Program-made: the position numbers and the translations under genes
In this document: positions 15,184 to 24,109 of the stretch, one piece after another
How positions within the stretch are numbered: the first letter of the stretch is position 1
How the letters are laid out: each line of letters opens with the position of its first letter
IMG/VR virus record: IMGVR_UViG_3300012005_000027
Coordinates: 1 to 35,670 of that record
DNA from: a virus
Direction: 5' to 3' (one strand)
DNA: 35,670 nucleotides
The notes under the pieces: model-generated
What the model saw: the letters and a program-made list of their open reading frames with translations, nothing else
The model's database searches: none
What the model was told of the DNA's origin: nothing

Positions 15184-17199
15184 TTAAAAGCCTCCTCCGA
15201 CTGATTGAACCGTAAAGTTTTGGGCATCTGCTGCGCCACGCACGGCATCTGTGATCCATCTTTGAGTTGTCGCATCTGAAAGTATCGGCCCGTTGAAAAC
15301 AAGGTTCGTGCTTTGATGGCTCACGGTCTGAGAGGCAGCGCTGGTCAATGGCGATGACGCCGCAGATGGAGCTGCTGAACTCGCTGATCCTCCACCGGCA
15401 GAAACGCCGGACGATACTGAGCTAGAGGATGAGCTCCCCATGCTAGACAGTTTCGAACCCAAAGCGACGAGCGCTCCACCGGCTGCAAGGCCGAGTGGGT
15501 TAGGAGGCCAAATAGAGGATGCGAGTAAGAATTCACCGCGTGAAGTTGCTTCCTGGCCGATCTCGCCCAAGAATGCTTGACCCATTGCGGTTGCGGCATC
15601 CTGAGACCCGTCGCCAATAGCTTTGAAGCCAGCCGTCATGCTATTGGTCAACCCGGAGTTAGCCTTCTCTCCGAGCGTCGCCATGTTCTGAAAATTCTTA
15701 GCGCCCGTAGCGGTTGCGACCTGCCAACCTCCAGTAAAGCCTTTCATGGTTTTTTCTTCCGCCAGCTCCAATTCTTTTGCGGCTTTGATCGCGTCGTCTT
15801 TGGCTTTAATTTTGGATGCTGTGATGTCCTGATCGGCTTTTTTTGAGATGCTAACGATTTGAGCTTTGGCTAATTTCTTATCTGAAATCTCACCGCTTGA
15901 AAGCTTCCGATTGATTTCATCGATCTCGTTCGCGGCCTTCTTTTCAATGTTTAAATACTCTTGCTCTCTTAGTTTTGCAAGGTTAGCGGCATTCGTTTCT
16001 AGGTCTTCCTCTGACTTAATTCTTTTTTCATCTAGTGCAATAAGCTCTTTGTTTAGAGCATTTTTGTCTTTTAAAATAATATTTTTATCTACAAGCGAAG
16101 GAGTCCCTTTAACGGCTGATGTTTTCTCTTTTGAGACATCCTTTTGTTTTTTGATTTCTGCCGTAATCGCAGAGTTTTGCTTTAATAAATCTTGGTAAAC
16201 AACCTTAGCCCTTGAAAGTTCAGCTATATAATTATTCGCCATCCCGCTTGGGTCACCCCATTTTGTGGCTTTATGTTGCAGTTCCATCATGTTTTTACGA
16301 GCTTCAGTTAGCTTTAAAGAAAGATAGGCGCTTTTATTACCTAGTAGTTCCATCCCATCACCGGCATCGCGCCTAAGACTAATACTTAATGCATGCACTG
16401 AGTCGCTAAGATATTTAATTGCCGATTTTGTCGCTTGACCAGCAATGCTTTCGCTAATCATCGTGGCGAATGTCTCTTTAATTTCAGTTATAGAAACCTT
16501 GAATTGTTGCCAAGAATTGGTAGCTATTTTAATATCGCCGTCAATTCCTTTTAGCTGCTTACTTCCGGCTTCGAGAGTTGCGTTCAAAACGGCTTGCTGT
16601 TTACCTGCTAGAGATAGAGCGCTTACCCCGACGCCAATGGATGCAGCGAAATCCTGCCATGCCTTCTTTTGATCGATAACGATATTAAGTTGCCTAAGCA
16701 TTCTAGTGTTGCCGGTAGCAATAGCTCTTGTAATAGATTCAAAATTTTGAATCATTGTCTGACCATTAATTTGAGACGCCTGTCTGGCGAGATTCATAAT
16801 TTGAGGCAACTTTTCCGCCCCAACCTGTAATTCAATAAGTGCCTTATTGGTTGCCTCAAGTAATTCTGTTTCAGTAACGAGTCCGTGAGCCGATTTCTCA
16901 AGACCTTCTTTTAAGGTGTTTGAAAAGATGCCAGCACGATCGGTAAGTATTTCAAATTCTTGATTTACTGCTGCTATTTTTTCAGCGTCGAAAACAGATT
17001 CGAATATTGTCTTAACTTCAATAAAAGCTACAGCAATGACTCCAAGCAAAGGCCCAGCAGCCTCTAGGCCTTTAAGAAGTCCCTTTAGGTTGTCTGCCTC
17101 GCCAATTTTCATTATTGACTCATAAGCTTCGTTTGCGCTATTAACGAACCCTTCCGAGTCTAGGTCGATCTTAAAGCTTGTTTCCTCATTGTCTGCCAT
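15184..17199 (-). CDS. Tail tape measure protein
   Basis: A 671-residue protein, long, helical, Lys/Glu/Ala-rich. Residues about 44-65 and 560-575 are hydrophobic, and a Ser/Gly-rich stretch (about 580-620) precedes the C-terminal beta end. The motif run QASQINGQTMIQNFESITRAI and a central coiled coil fit phage tape measure proteins, which fix tail length and enter the host membrane at DNA injection. It follows the G/GT frameshift pair, exactly as in lambda-like gene order. By the usual rule of about 0.15 nm per residue, a tail near 100 nm is expected. Start ATG follows TCGGAGGAAGC. Confidence 0.92.
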   Translation of the reverse strand: MADNEETSFKIDLDSEGFVNSANEAYESIMKIGEADNLKGLLKGLEAAGPLLGVIAVAFIEVKTIFESVFDAEKIAAVNQEFEILTDRAGIFSNTLKEGLEKSAHGLVTETELLEATNKALIELQVGAEKLPQIMNLARQASQINGQTMIQNFESITRAIATGNTRMLRQLNIVIDQKKAWQDFAASIGVGVSALSLAGKQQAVLNATLEAGSKQLKGIDGDIKIATNSWQQFKVSITEIKETFATMISESIAGQATKSAIKYLSDSVHALSISLRRDAGDGMELLGNKSAYLSLKLTEARKNMMELQHKATKWGDPSGMANNYIAELSRAKVVYQDLLKQNSAITAEIKKQKDVSKEKTSAVKGTPSLVDKNIILKDKNALNKELIALDEKRIKSEEDLETNAANLAKLREQEYLNIEKKAANEIDEINRKLSSGEISDKKLAKAQIVSISKKADQDITASKIKAKDDAIKAAKELELAEEKTMKGFTGGWQVATATGAKNFQNMATLGEKANSGLTNSMTAGFKAIGDGSQDAATAMGQAFLGEIGQEATSRGEFLLASSIWPPNPLGLAAGGALVALGSKLSSMGSSSSSSVSSGVSAGGGSASSAAPSAASSPLTSAASQTVSHQSTNLVFNGPILSDATTQRWITDAVRGAADAQNFTVQSVGGGF

Positions 17200-17625
17200 C
17201 TAATGCTTCCTCCGAGGATGTGGGGTTTCCGTTGTCTTCATGTGAACACTGCGCTTGATTCTCGTGTCTTTCGCGAAAGCCGCCATCACAGCCGCGCGAG
17301 CCTCTTCGCCGCCAATCATTCTCGCGTCAGCCTTGTAGGATTCAATGTCGATGTCTTTAGGCCGCTCAGCCTTCTGCCCAATGGTGTCGAAGTGCTTAAT
17401 GGTTTCATTGAATGCGTCATTCTCCATGCGTGCCGAACGAGCCACGAAGCATTGGTCAACATACTCTTTACCCATGAGGCGATCCACAGCGTCGGACATT
17501 AAGAAAAACCTCTGTGCTGGCATCTGTAGGCAGTAGTCGACATTCCAAGAATAGAATCGGCAAACCTTGCCAATCATCATCGCGGATTCGACCTGGATGT
17601 CACTTATGCTGATCTGTTTTGAGTT
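17200..17625 (-). CDS. Tail assembly chaperone, T part (expressed by -1 frameshift)
   Basis: This frame is open from just after the A10 run at 17624-17633 to a TAG at 17200, and adds 141 residues to the upstream G protein after a -1 slip, giving a fusion of about 259 residues. The internal ATG at 17580 has no ribosome site, which supports frameshift expression. The T part is helical and charged (EETHARRAAV-like motifs are not present; motif ARMIGGEEARAAVMAAF is). As with lambda gpGT, the fusion is expected to link tail-tube subunits and the tape measure during assembly. Confidence 0.8.
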   Translation of the reverse strand, partial: NSKQISISDIQVESAMMIGKVCRFYSWNVDYCLQMPAQRFFLMSDAVDRLMGKEYVDQCFVARSARMENDAFNETIKHFDTIGQKAERPKDIDIESYKADARMIGGEEARAAVMAAFAKDTRIKRSVHMKTTETPHPRRKH

Positions 17626-17978
17626 TTTTTTTTATCTTCGTCCGCGTGTGCCCGGCCCGTGATGCAATCGACAATCTGCTGAACAACCGCTCCGCGCTGG
17701 GCATCGGTCATGCTTCGGATCTCGTTTTCGCCAATTGTGTCGCAAACTTTATTAAACAAGTCCACGTAAACAGCGATTAGCTTCTCAGGATCGTAAACTG
17801 GATCTTTTCGCATCTGATCCATCTTGGCGAACGCGCTCGCCGCACGAAGGAAAACTTCTTGAGTCATCGGCTTGATCACGTGAATCTTGCCCTGGAAACG
17901 AAACCCAACGGGATCGCTAATCATGCGATCAAGATCAGCTACGACCTTGACGTCATCATAAGAGATTCGAGCAGGCAT
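17604..17978 (-). CDS. Tail assembly chaperone, G part
   Basis: A 124-residue helical protein from ATG 17978 (GGAAGAAACTA before it) to TAA at 17604. An upstream TTG at 17999 with GGAGGTCGC is an alternative, adding seven residues. The body (DLDRMISDPVGFRFQGK, then KVCDTIGENEIRSM) fits small tail assembly chaperones. The last codons DKKKTQNRSA include the A10 slip site, so most ribosomes stop at 17604 and a fraction continue into the T frame. It lies between the tail-tube and tape measure genes. Confidence 0.85.
   Translation of the reverse strand: MPARISYDDVKVVADLDRMISDPVGFRFQGKIHVIKPMTQEVFLRAASAFAKMDQMRKDPVYDPEKLIAVYVDLFNKVCDTIGENEIRSMTDAQRGAVVQQIVDCITGRAHADEDKKKTQNRSA
17624..17633 (-). 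other. Programmed -1 frameshift site (A10 run)
   Basis: On the minus strand ten A residues read as GAT AAA AAA AAA ACT in the G frame. The heptamer A AAA AAA (17631-17625) allows two tRNAs-Lys to slip back by one base into the T frame, which has no stop from there to 17200. In the T frame a stop lies just upstream (TAA at 17634), so only slipped ribosomes can read it. No strong downstream stem-loop is obvious. Confidence 0.82.
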
Positions 17979-18010
17979 TAGTTTCTTCCAGAACTTCAAG
18001 CGACCTCCGG

Positions 18011-18883
18011 TTAACTAAAGTTTGATGCAGTCGTCGCGATAGTGAACGAATCGCCGCCGATGAACTGAGTCGATCCTTGAGTAATTGTGAAAGTAATTAC
18101 CTGAGGCGATCCAGTTACAGGACTAAATACAACCGTGTTTGTCGACGTAGCTCCAACGTGTGCGACTCCGAGCGCTCCGCTTAAGCTTCCAGTTACTTTA
18201 AAGTCGTTACCGCCTACGCCGCCGTCAAGTGCCGTAATGGTAATCGTTTCTGTTTTCGTAACGCCGTTATAAACAACTTCAGTTCCAACGGTTCCGTTAC
18301 CAGTGTTCGAACCGGCAACCGCCGCCGCAGCAACCGCTGCAGTCATTCCGTTTGATGGGTCTCCGTAAGTCATGTAGCGAGCTGGGGAAACGCTAGTGTC
18401 AGGGTAAACGATCATTTCAATCGTAAGTCCTGATTGCTTATCGGGACCGAATTTAATGTCAGACGTGTTGATTGATCCTGCTTTGTAAAACAGGAAATCT
18501 TGAGCCAGGTTCGCGTCCGGGTTTTCGAGCGGGTGAAGCTTGAGCTGGAATGCTTTCGCTAAAAGATGGTCACCAATCTGCATGTCGGAGTACATAGATT
18601 TAACGCCGCCGTTTACAATCTCGTGCATGGAAGGGTAAGCGACTTTCCAGTTATCGGTGTTCTTAGTTTCAGAGATCGTGAACTTGATTGCGTAGTGGAG
18701 ACCGGAAACGACTTTATCAATGATCGATTTCCCGAACTGATCCACCATGATGTCAGCGGTATCGTATTTAATGGAAACGTCAACGCCTCCAACCGTACCC
18801 CCGAGATCGACACCGTTGTAGGTGATTCGTTGTGGGGTAAGCTGAATATTTGTAGGTGTAACAGTAGCTTGGGAAGTGCTCAT
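18011..18883 (-). CDS. Major tail (tube) protein with C-terminal domain
   Basis: A 290-residue protein. The N-terminal ~190 residues (RITYNGVDLGGTVGGVDVSIKY, DKVVSGLHYAIKFTI, and LKLHPLENPDANL) fit the tail-tube fold of siphoviruses. After an Ala-rich linker (AAVAAAAVAG), the C-terminal ~90 residues form a separate beta domain rich in Thr, Ser and Val (TETITITALDGGVGGNDF...), probably exposed on the tail surface. The start follows AAGGAGAGAATGAA. Position directly upstream of the chaperone and tape measure genes is the standard one. Confidence 0.85.
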   Translation of the reverse strand: MSTSQATVTPTNIQLTPQRITYNGVDLGGTVGGVDVSIKYDTADIMVDQFGKSIIDKVVSGLHYAIKFTISETKNTDNWKVAYPSMHEIVNGGVKSMYSDMQIGDHLLAKAFQLKLHPLENPDANLAQDFLFYKAGSINTSDIKFGPDKQSGLTIEMIVYPDTSVSPARYMTYGDPSNGMTAAVAAAAVAGSNTGNGTVGTEVVYNGVTKTETITITALDGGVGGNDFKVTGSLSGALGVAHVGATSTNTVVFSPVTGSPQVITFTITQGSTQFIGGDSFTIATTASNFS

Positions 18884-18895
18884 TTCATTCTCTCC

Positions 18896-19420
18896 TTAAA
18901 AATTCTCAAAAAAATCAACTTCTAATTGAAGCTCGTACTCTTTGTAAAAACTCGCCGTCGAATCCGCCTCACTATTTTGGTATGAGTAAATGCCTGACGG
19001 GGTGATTCTTCGTACCTTAGATAAAATCTTAACCGCTGAATCCGCACTAGCAATAGGCGTTTGGTCGAGCACCTGATGAAGTGCCGCCTGGTATCGCCAC
19101 GCCTTGATCGTCAAGAGTGCCGAGTTTTGATCCTCGACCTTGATCGTGACGTTGATATTCATTACCGCGTTAATAAAATTGGCCTTGGTTTCGGTCTGAC
19201 GAAAGTCGGTGTTCTCATCGATGATGAAGACCGCCGGGCATCGGTAGCCGTGCTGCTTGGGAGCAATGAAATAATTCTCAGACTCGGGCGGTTCCATCGA
19301 TACTAGATTGTCAGTCCTAAGCGCCGCAACGGACGCCAGGGCAGTCGGAAGGTTCGTCTGAATGTAAGTCATCAGAAGATTAACTGCAGTCTCCGTGAGT
19401 TGCCTTGGGGAGTTAGCCAT
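18896..19420 (-). CDS. Tail terminator or tail completion protein
   Basis: A 174-residue protein located between neck and tail-tube genes. Its pattern (helical N-terminus, FIAPKQHGYRCPAVFII, then long beta strands INAVMNINVTIKVE) fits tail-terminator proteins that cap the tube and join it to the head, but the match is by position and general type. The start (GAGGGGATAATG) overlaps the upstream stop by one base pair of codons. Confidence 0.65.
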   Translation of the reverse strand: MANSPRQLTETAVNLLMTYIQTNLPTALASVAALRTDNLVSMEPPESENYFIAPKQHGYRCPAVFIIDENTDFRQTETKANFINAVMNINVTIKVEDQNSALLTIKAWRYQAALHQVLDQTPIASADSAVKILSKVRRITPSGIYSYQNSEADSTASFYKEYELQLEVDFFENF

Positions 19421-19896
19421 TATCCCCTCGCCATCAGATAGTCGCCTATCGCGGATTTAATCTTAAGAATTGTCGGGCGGCCGAATGCCATAATGGGGCG
19501 GGTCCGCGCGAAGTACTTTGCGTATGGAATCACGCCGTCATCGATTGAAATGGTCATGCCGGTTGTTTCAATAATTCGATTCAATCCGCTCCCCATTCCG
19601 CGTCTACCCATTGCGACCTCTGAAAGTTGCCCGGTCGCGATACCGATTGCACCGCCGCCGCCTGGGAATCCAGCATACTTAATTTTTTTATACGCCGCGT
19701 ATTTTGGATCTTTGTACCCATCCCATCGGCCCGTCTCGCTGGAGTTTTCGGATTGCCAGCGCTGCATCTGAGCCTCTTGGTACATGGGATAAATCGTCTT
19801 ACGAAGGAATGCAGTAGGATTTTTCGCCTTACCGATCATCGCATTCAGGCGAGCGGAGATTTTGTTGTCCGTTTCCTCAAACGTAACCGTTGCCAC
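19420..19896 (-). CDS. Neck / HK97 gp10-like protein
   Basis: A 158-residue basic protein. I chose GTG 19896, which follows GAGGCGG and comes just after the upstream stop; a longer frame to 19935 exists but overlaps that gene. The sequence FLRKTIYPMYQEAQMQRWQSE followed by RWDGYKD and GQLSEVAMGRRG, then YAKYFARTRPIMAF, resembles phage virion morphogenesis or gp10-like tail-completion proteins. It likely sits at the head-tail joint. Confidence 0.75.
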   Translation of the reverse strand: MATVTFEETDNKISARLNAMIGKAKNPTAFLRKTIYPMYQEAQMQRWQSENSSETGRWDGYKDPKYAAYKKIKYAGFPGGGGAIGIATGQLSEVAMGRRGMGSGLNRIIETTGMTISIDDGVIPYAKYFARTRPIMAFGRPTILKIKSAIGDYLMARG

Positions 19897-19898
19897 GA

Positions 19899-20579
19899 TT
19901 ACCGCCTCGGAGTGACGGCACCAACCGCACCCCAATTGGATCTAAAGTTCGGAGCGAGTGCTTGACCTGCTCTTGTGTAAAAATCATCCCGGCGCTTGAG
20001 CGCATCGGCGTAGTAGGTATCCGCCATCTTCGTGTAAGTCTCGGCGACTCCGAGCGCTTCCTTTTTCGGAGCGTCTTCGAGCAAGAATGCATCCGATGCA
20101 CGCTGGGTCCAGCGCATCGTGAGTTTCTTCATTCCCTCGGCAGCGGCGTAGTACAAAACCGCATCCCGGAGGGCTGGATCAACTTGAGTTGGATCATTAC
20201 CGAGTTGTAACGATTGAGTCGCACGCGTGATAAAGGAAACCAATTCAGAGTCTAAAAACTGTTGTGTGTAATAAGTCGCCTGGACAACTTGCCCGACCGT
20301 CGGTGCCGCCTGAGCTGCTCCAATCGTAAATTCACCCGTAGTGATGTCATCGATTGAAATGTTAGCGGGGTCCACCCTCACTCCATTGATGTAGACCCCT
20401 AAAGGCGCAGCCGATAGAACCGCATCCGTGAAGTCAGTCACCCGCCTAAATTCAAACGTCTTAAATGTTTTATTGGTGCCGTTAATGTTGCCGAAAACCT
20501 TTTTACGGTAAGCGTATCGGTCCTGAGCGTTATCGTTCAGAAGCGTTCGAAGATCCGCTACAGAGGTTGTCCACGACAT
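19899..20579 (-). CDS. Head-tail connector (adaptor) protein
   Basis: A 226-residue protein with a beta-rich middle (FEFRRVTDF, LGVYINGVRVDPANI, GEFTIGAAQAAPTVGQVVQATYY) and a helical C-terminus (RDAVLYYAAAEGMKKLTMRW). This combination fits adaptor/connector proteins that dock on the portal; assignment rests on type and position between capsid and neck genes. Start ATG 20579 overlaps the upstream stop. Confidence 0.65.
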   Translation of the reverse strand: MSWTTSVADLRTLLNDNAQDRYAYRKKVFGNINGTNKTFKTFEFRRVTDFTDAVLSAAPLGVYINGVRVDPANISIDDITTGEFTIGAAQAAPTVGQVVQATYYTQQFLDSELVSFITRATQSLQLGNDPTQVDPALRDAVLYYAAAEGMKKLTMRWTQRASDAFLLEDAPKKEALGVAETYTKMADTYYADALKRRDDFYTRAGQALAPNFRSNWGAVGAVTPRR

Positions 20580-20989
20580 TATGCGATTCCTAACTGCTCC
20601 ATGGCATCGATTGTGTCGACGAATGAACCGTCTGGGCGTTTACCCATTATTAAATAACGAAACCCGTTGGCCTTCATTACTTCGCGCTTCATCTCGCACT
20701 CTTTCCAATCGGTCGCGAACTGAGGTTCGTCAACGTAGATCGGTCCGCCTTCGGCTTTAGGATAGTACCGCTCGCACGTGTACATCAGCGGCTGGCCTGG
20801 GAAGGCTTGCTTAGCTCCGGTGTAGGGATAGTTTTGAAACACGATTGCGCTTTTTGTGATGTGGGTAACGAGATCGTGCGGGGATAGTTTTCCGGTATCC
20901 CGATCCGTGTGAACCGTAACCGTCGGACGTGCTTCCGACTCAGATTCTTTGTGCTCAATTACTGCTGACATTTTACTTTTACGACTCAT
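20579..20989 (-). CDS. Hypothetical head-region protein
   Basis: A 136-residue soluble protein of unknown function. The start ATG follows AGAGGAAGTAC. The N-terminal ~35 residues are polar and charged (KHKESESEARPTV-type), the rest is mixed with Tyr/Pro-rich segments (NYPYTGAKQAFPGQPLMYTC). It is the first gene after the capsid terminator and could be a minor capsid or connector component. Confidence 0.65.
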   Translation of the reverse strand: MSRKSKMSAVIEHKESESEARPTVTVHTDRDTGKLSPHDLVTHITKSAIVFQNYPYTGAKQAFPGQPLMYTCERYYPKAEGGPIYVDEPQFATDWKECEMKREVMKANGFRYLIMGKRPDGSFVDTIDAMEQLGIA

Positions 20990-21002
20990 GTACTTCCTCT
21001 TG

Positions 21003-21035
21003 AAAAAGGGGGAAACCTTTTTACGGAATCCCCCT
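21003..21035 (-). terminator. Intrinsic terminator downstream of the major capsid gene
   Basis: On the minus strand a 7-pair stem AGGGGGA/TCCCCCT (21035-21029 with 21013-21007) with a 15-base loop is followed at once by a T run. It lies 28 bases after the capsid stop and would separate the abundant capsid transcript from the downstream tail genes. Confidence 0.8.
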
Positions 21036-21062
21036 CAATGTGTGTGCGTGTCGGACGAAGGA

Positions 21063-22259
21063 TTAAGCTGTTCCGTCTGAACCCTGCCATGTGAAACGTG
21101 GATCGATGAAATCCGCGTTCATACGAATGTCGAGGCGATGACGTTGAACTTTACGGTTGAAGGACTCACCAGATTCAGGATTTTCCATGATAACAGATCC
21201 TGGATCGCGAAGCTGAACCACGAACCAAGGCTTAGTCATATCAACAATGCTCCATGCAGTTGAGAGACCGTTTGCTTGACCTGTAGTCGCGTCGAACATG
21301 TAACGAGATTCAACAATCTTGAGGATAGATTGAATCGGGTTGATCGAGAACACTCCGCCTGCATCACCAGGAGAAGCGCTTGGAACTGAACCGTTGTTGG
21401 TAGACTGCATGAGGATGGCTGCAGTGAAACGATTAATTGGACCAATCATTAAACCTTGAGCTTTCACGTTCATGATCAAGCCTAACAAGTTCTTTTGAAC
21501 CATGAGAGCTTCGATACCCGATTGAATATTGGCCTGGTTAAGAGCACCGAATGCCGCTGGACGGTTGTAACCGCCGCCAGTGAATGGAGCAGTTGAAACC
21601 GCGTAAGGAGCTGCGTAGGTCTCAGAAGCTGGCACTGAAAGACCGGCGTAGTTCGCGTTCGTTAAAGAAGCGAGTTTACCGTAACACCAAACTTCTTTAA
21701 GAAGCTCAGACCATTCGGCAAGGTCTCCAACGAGTTGTTGAAGCTGACCTGTTTGGTCGTCGTCTAAAAGATTCTGGTCAATTGCCAAAATCTCACCGAA
21801 TTCGCGGTTGTTTAATTTAAGATCAAGGCCTGCAACTTGCGCCTCGGAGAATTTCTGAAGTGGTCCACGTTCGCTTAAGAACGAAAGACCATGAAGTGGA
21901 GCGTAAAGCTCTGTGAACTTGTCGGAAGAGATCACGTGCGCCCATTCGTTATAAACGGTGCCGGTGTATTGCTCTACCAGGTTATTGAATGCAACTTGAA
22001 CGCCTGCACGCATAAGTTGTGGAAAACCTGATCCGCTGATTGCCTCGCGAACCATTTTCTTTTTCATCTCGCCTAACGAGAAGTTCGGAGAATGAACCGG
22101 GAAGTTGGTTTTGTCAGTGATGTCTAAACCACCGCAAGACTTGCGAACGGATTCGCGCAGTTCTTTGAAGTTCTCAGTTTTCTGCATCGAAGAGGTCAAA
22201 ACCTTACGGTTCTGCTCTGCGGTGTTTCTGGTTGTCAGCTTACGTACATTGTCTGCCAT
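21063..22259 (-). CDS. Major capsid protein
   Basis: A 398-residue protein in the standard place between protease/decoration and connector genes, with its own terminator. The N-terminal ~70 residues are charged and helical, as in delta-domain or scaffold-like capsids, then a mixed alpha/beta body (FLSERGPLQKFSEAQ, LDLKLNNREFGEILA, FNRKVQRHRLDIRMNADF, FTWQGSDG). I identify it by length, order and HK97-fold type, not by a unique motif. Start ATG follows AGAAGGGATTCAAT. It would be the most abundant virion protein. Confidence 0.87.
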   Translation of the reverse strand: MADNVRKLTTRNTAEQNRKVLTSSMQKTENFKELRESVRKSCGGLDITDKTNFPVHSPNFSLGEMKKKMVREAISGSGFPQLMRAGVQVAFNNLVEQYTGTVYNEWAHVISSDKFTELYAPLHGLSFLSERGPLQKFSEAQVAGLDLKLNNREFGEILAIDQNLLDDDQTGQLQQLVGDLAEWSELLKEVWCYGKLASLTNANYAGLSVPASETYAAPYAVSTAPFTGGGYNRPAAFGALNQANIQSGIEALMVQKNLLGLIMNVKAQGLMIGPINRFTAAILMQSTNNGSVPSASPGDAGGVFSINPIQSILKIVESRYMFDATTGQANGLSTAWSIVDMTKPWFVVQLRDPGSVIMENPESGESFNRKVQRHRLDIRMNADFIDPRFTWQGSDGTA

Positions 22260-22275
22260 ATTGAATCCCTTCTAA

Positions 22276-22809
22276 TTAAAACTGTAATGCTGCGCCTGTA
22301 GCAGCAGGGTAACGACACCCGATTTTGATTTGACCTTCTTGACCGGCAGTCGCAGAAGCGATTACTGGACCAACATAAAGACCGACGTAGTTCCCGTCAC
22401 CTGGATCGGTAACGCCTACAGTTTGGCTGTTTGTCGCGTCGACAAGATAAACTTTAATCCCTGGGTTAAATGCATCTCCAGTGTTCAGGATCATGCTCGC
22501 AGTCAGTCCATAAAAAGGACCAACAATAGCTTGTGGAAGGGCAACCGAAGTTGGATCAGAAAGTCCAGTGTATGGACCAACCAAGACGCCGGCGGTTACT
22601 GATTCTTGAGCTACGCCGATAATTGTTGCTGCGTCACCAGTTGCTGCAACTAATTTAAGCACGTGAGCGGCAGTATCGTAACAAAGCAAGTCACCTTGCT
22701 TGAAAGTTACCGATGTACTTAAAAAGTTAACGCCTGGTTCGAACAATGCTTTCACATCGTCTGAGCGGTATGTTCTATCTTTCGCAATAGTTCCTGCTGT
22801 AATTGCCAT
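22276..22809 (-). CDS. Head decoration protein
   Basis: A 177-residue beta-rich protein, first in the capsid region after the protease-scaffold (ATG with GAAGGAGTAATC before it). The opening AITAGTIAKDRTYR and repeated short strands (TFKQGDLLCYDTA, GDAATIIGVAQESV) fit head decoration or stabilisation proteins of the gpD/DUF2190-like sort. It probably binds to the capsid lattice surface. The pairing of decoration and capsid genes is typical. Confidence 0.72.
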   Translation of the reverse strand: MAITAGTIAKDRTYRSDDVKALFEPGVNFLSTSVTFKQGDLLCYDTAAHVLKLVAATGDAATIIGVAQESVTAGVLVGPYTGLSDPTSVALPQAIVGPFYGLTASMILNTGDAFNPGIKVYLVDATNSQTVGVTDPGDGNYVGLYVGPVIASATAGQEGQIKIGCRYPAATGAALQF

Positions 22810-22813
22810 CTGA

Positions 22814-24109
22814 TTACTCCTTCACGCAATCTGCGAAAGACATTGAAGCCTTTTCGCCGTTAAAATCTGTTTTTTCTGGGTTAATGTACAATGGTCCGCC
22901 CATTGAAAGCGCGAGAGCTTCTTTGAAGATTTTAGCCTTCATTGAAATCTCAGCTTCACTTTTTACGGAACCGATTGACTCTTTGAATGTCTTAGCCACT
23001 TTACCTTCGAAGCCAGATTCCTTGATCGTCTTAATCAGGAATGCAGCAACTTCACTCTCGCGAACTTTCTTAGAAAGTCCTTCAACGGTAGCGCGGAGGC
23101 GGATAATCTCAGATTCCATTTTCTTAGGAGGAACCGGAGCGCCTTTAGCGGGAGGTGTAGGAGGAGTTTCTGTGTCGTCACCGTCAGCAGGAGCATCAGC
23201 ACCTTTTTCGGCTTCTTTTTCTTTCTTCTCAGCCGCGTGTTTCGCCATTTTCATGGAGTAACCGGCACATTTTTCAGCCTCTTCGCCTTCCATGCCCATG
23301 GATTTAGCTGCTTCGTGAGCTTCTTTCATTGCCGAATGTTCAGACTCGGAATGCTCTTCTCCGCCCACGTATTTTTTAAGCATCTGAGAAATAAGCTCTT
23401 TGTCTTGATCTGCATCGTCAGCAGCATCAGGAGCCGCATCGGCTTTAGGAGGAGCCGGAGGAGCGCCTTCTTTTTTCTCTTTAGATTCGTTTTCTTTTAC
23501 TTTTTTAGGAATTGCCATTCGTGATCTCTCGCTTTCTATTAATCTTTTAAGTGCCCGGCCTCGTGCGCCCGCTCTAGTGACTAGATCCGCTGAAACCACG
23601 TCTGCAAGTTCAACGCACCAATCGACTGAGGTCGCACCCTCATTTTTAGCCTTGAGGAGTTTAGGCATTACGCTTAATGGTAGTGTGCTATCTGAAATCA
23701 CCGAATCAATATCTTTTTTTACATACCCACCGCCTGCATTGATGGATAGACCGATCAGCTCCTTATCGAAGCGACCAGAATTATCGATTGCGGTTTCAAT
23801 GAGTGAGCGGGACCAGTCGTAGGACTGACCTGGATTCGTAGCTAAATCTCCAACAAGCATCGCAGCGCCGGTGTCTGGATTATTCACTACCCGAGTGTTC
23901 GCATAGAACCCGATCAAGTCTCTGACTGACCGCTCCGGTCGAAGCATCTCCTCATCTTTCGATGGGTGATCGGCGAACGCTTGAGCGCCGTTAAAAATTC
24001 CGGTTTCAGCCGCAGATTCTAAAGCTTGGCGGGTGTAATAAGAAAGGTCGTTAAGATTTCCAAGGCCTTCCTCAATGATAACGACCTCGTATCTTCCAGG
24101 AATATTCAT
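22814..24109 (-). CDS. Prohead protease fused to scaffold
   Basis: A 431-residue protein. The N-terminal ~180 residues form a protease-like domain, with a possible catalytic pair His48 (FADHP) and Ser122 (ELIGLSINAGG). Next comes a highly charged Lys/Glu/Pro/Ala linker (about 200-320) and a helical C-terminus (VEGLSKKVRESEVAAFLI, EAEISMKAKIFKEAL) suited to a scaffold. Such fusions cut the scaffold, and themselves, out of the head. An internal ATG at 23518 at the domain border could give a separate scaffold product. Start is in a TGA/ATG overlap with the upstream gene and follows GGAGATCAA. Confidence 0.75.
   Translation of the reverse strand: MNIPGRYEVVIIEEGLGNLNDLSYYTRQALESAAETGIFNGAQAFADHPSKDEEMLRPERSVRDLIGFYANTRVVNNPDTGAAMLVGDLATNPGQSYDWSRSLIETAIDNSGRFDKELIGLSINAGGGYVKKDIDSVISDSTLPLSVMPKLLKAKNEGATSVDWCVELADVVSADLVTRAGARGRALKRLIESERSRMAIPKKVKENESKEKKEGAPPAPPKADAAPDAADDADQDKELISQMLKKYVGGEEHSESEHSAMKEAHEAAKSMGMEGEEAEKCAGYSMKMAKHAAEKKEKEAEKGADAPADGDDTETPPTPPAKGAPVPPKKMESEIIRLRATVEGLSKKVRESEVAAFLIKTIKESGFEGKVAKTFKESIGSVKSEAEISMKAKIFKEALALSMGGPLYINPEKTDFNGEKASMSFADCVKE

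Noticed and set aside
22803-23261. Open frame of 152 codons antisense to the protease-scaffold gene
   Set aside because: Created by the biased codons of the Lys/Glu/Pro-rich linker; no ribosome site and no neighbour on that strand.
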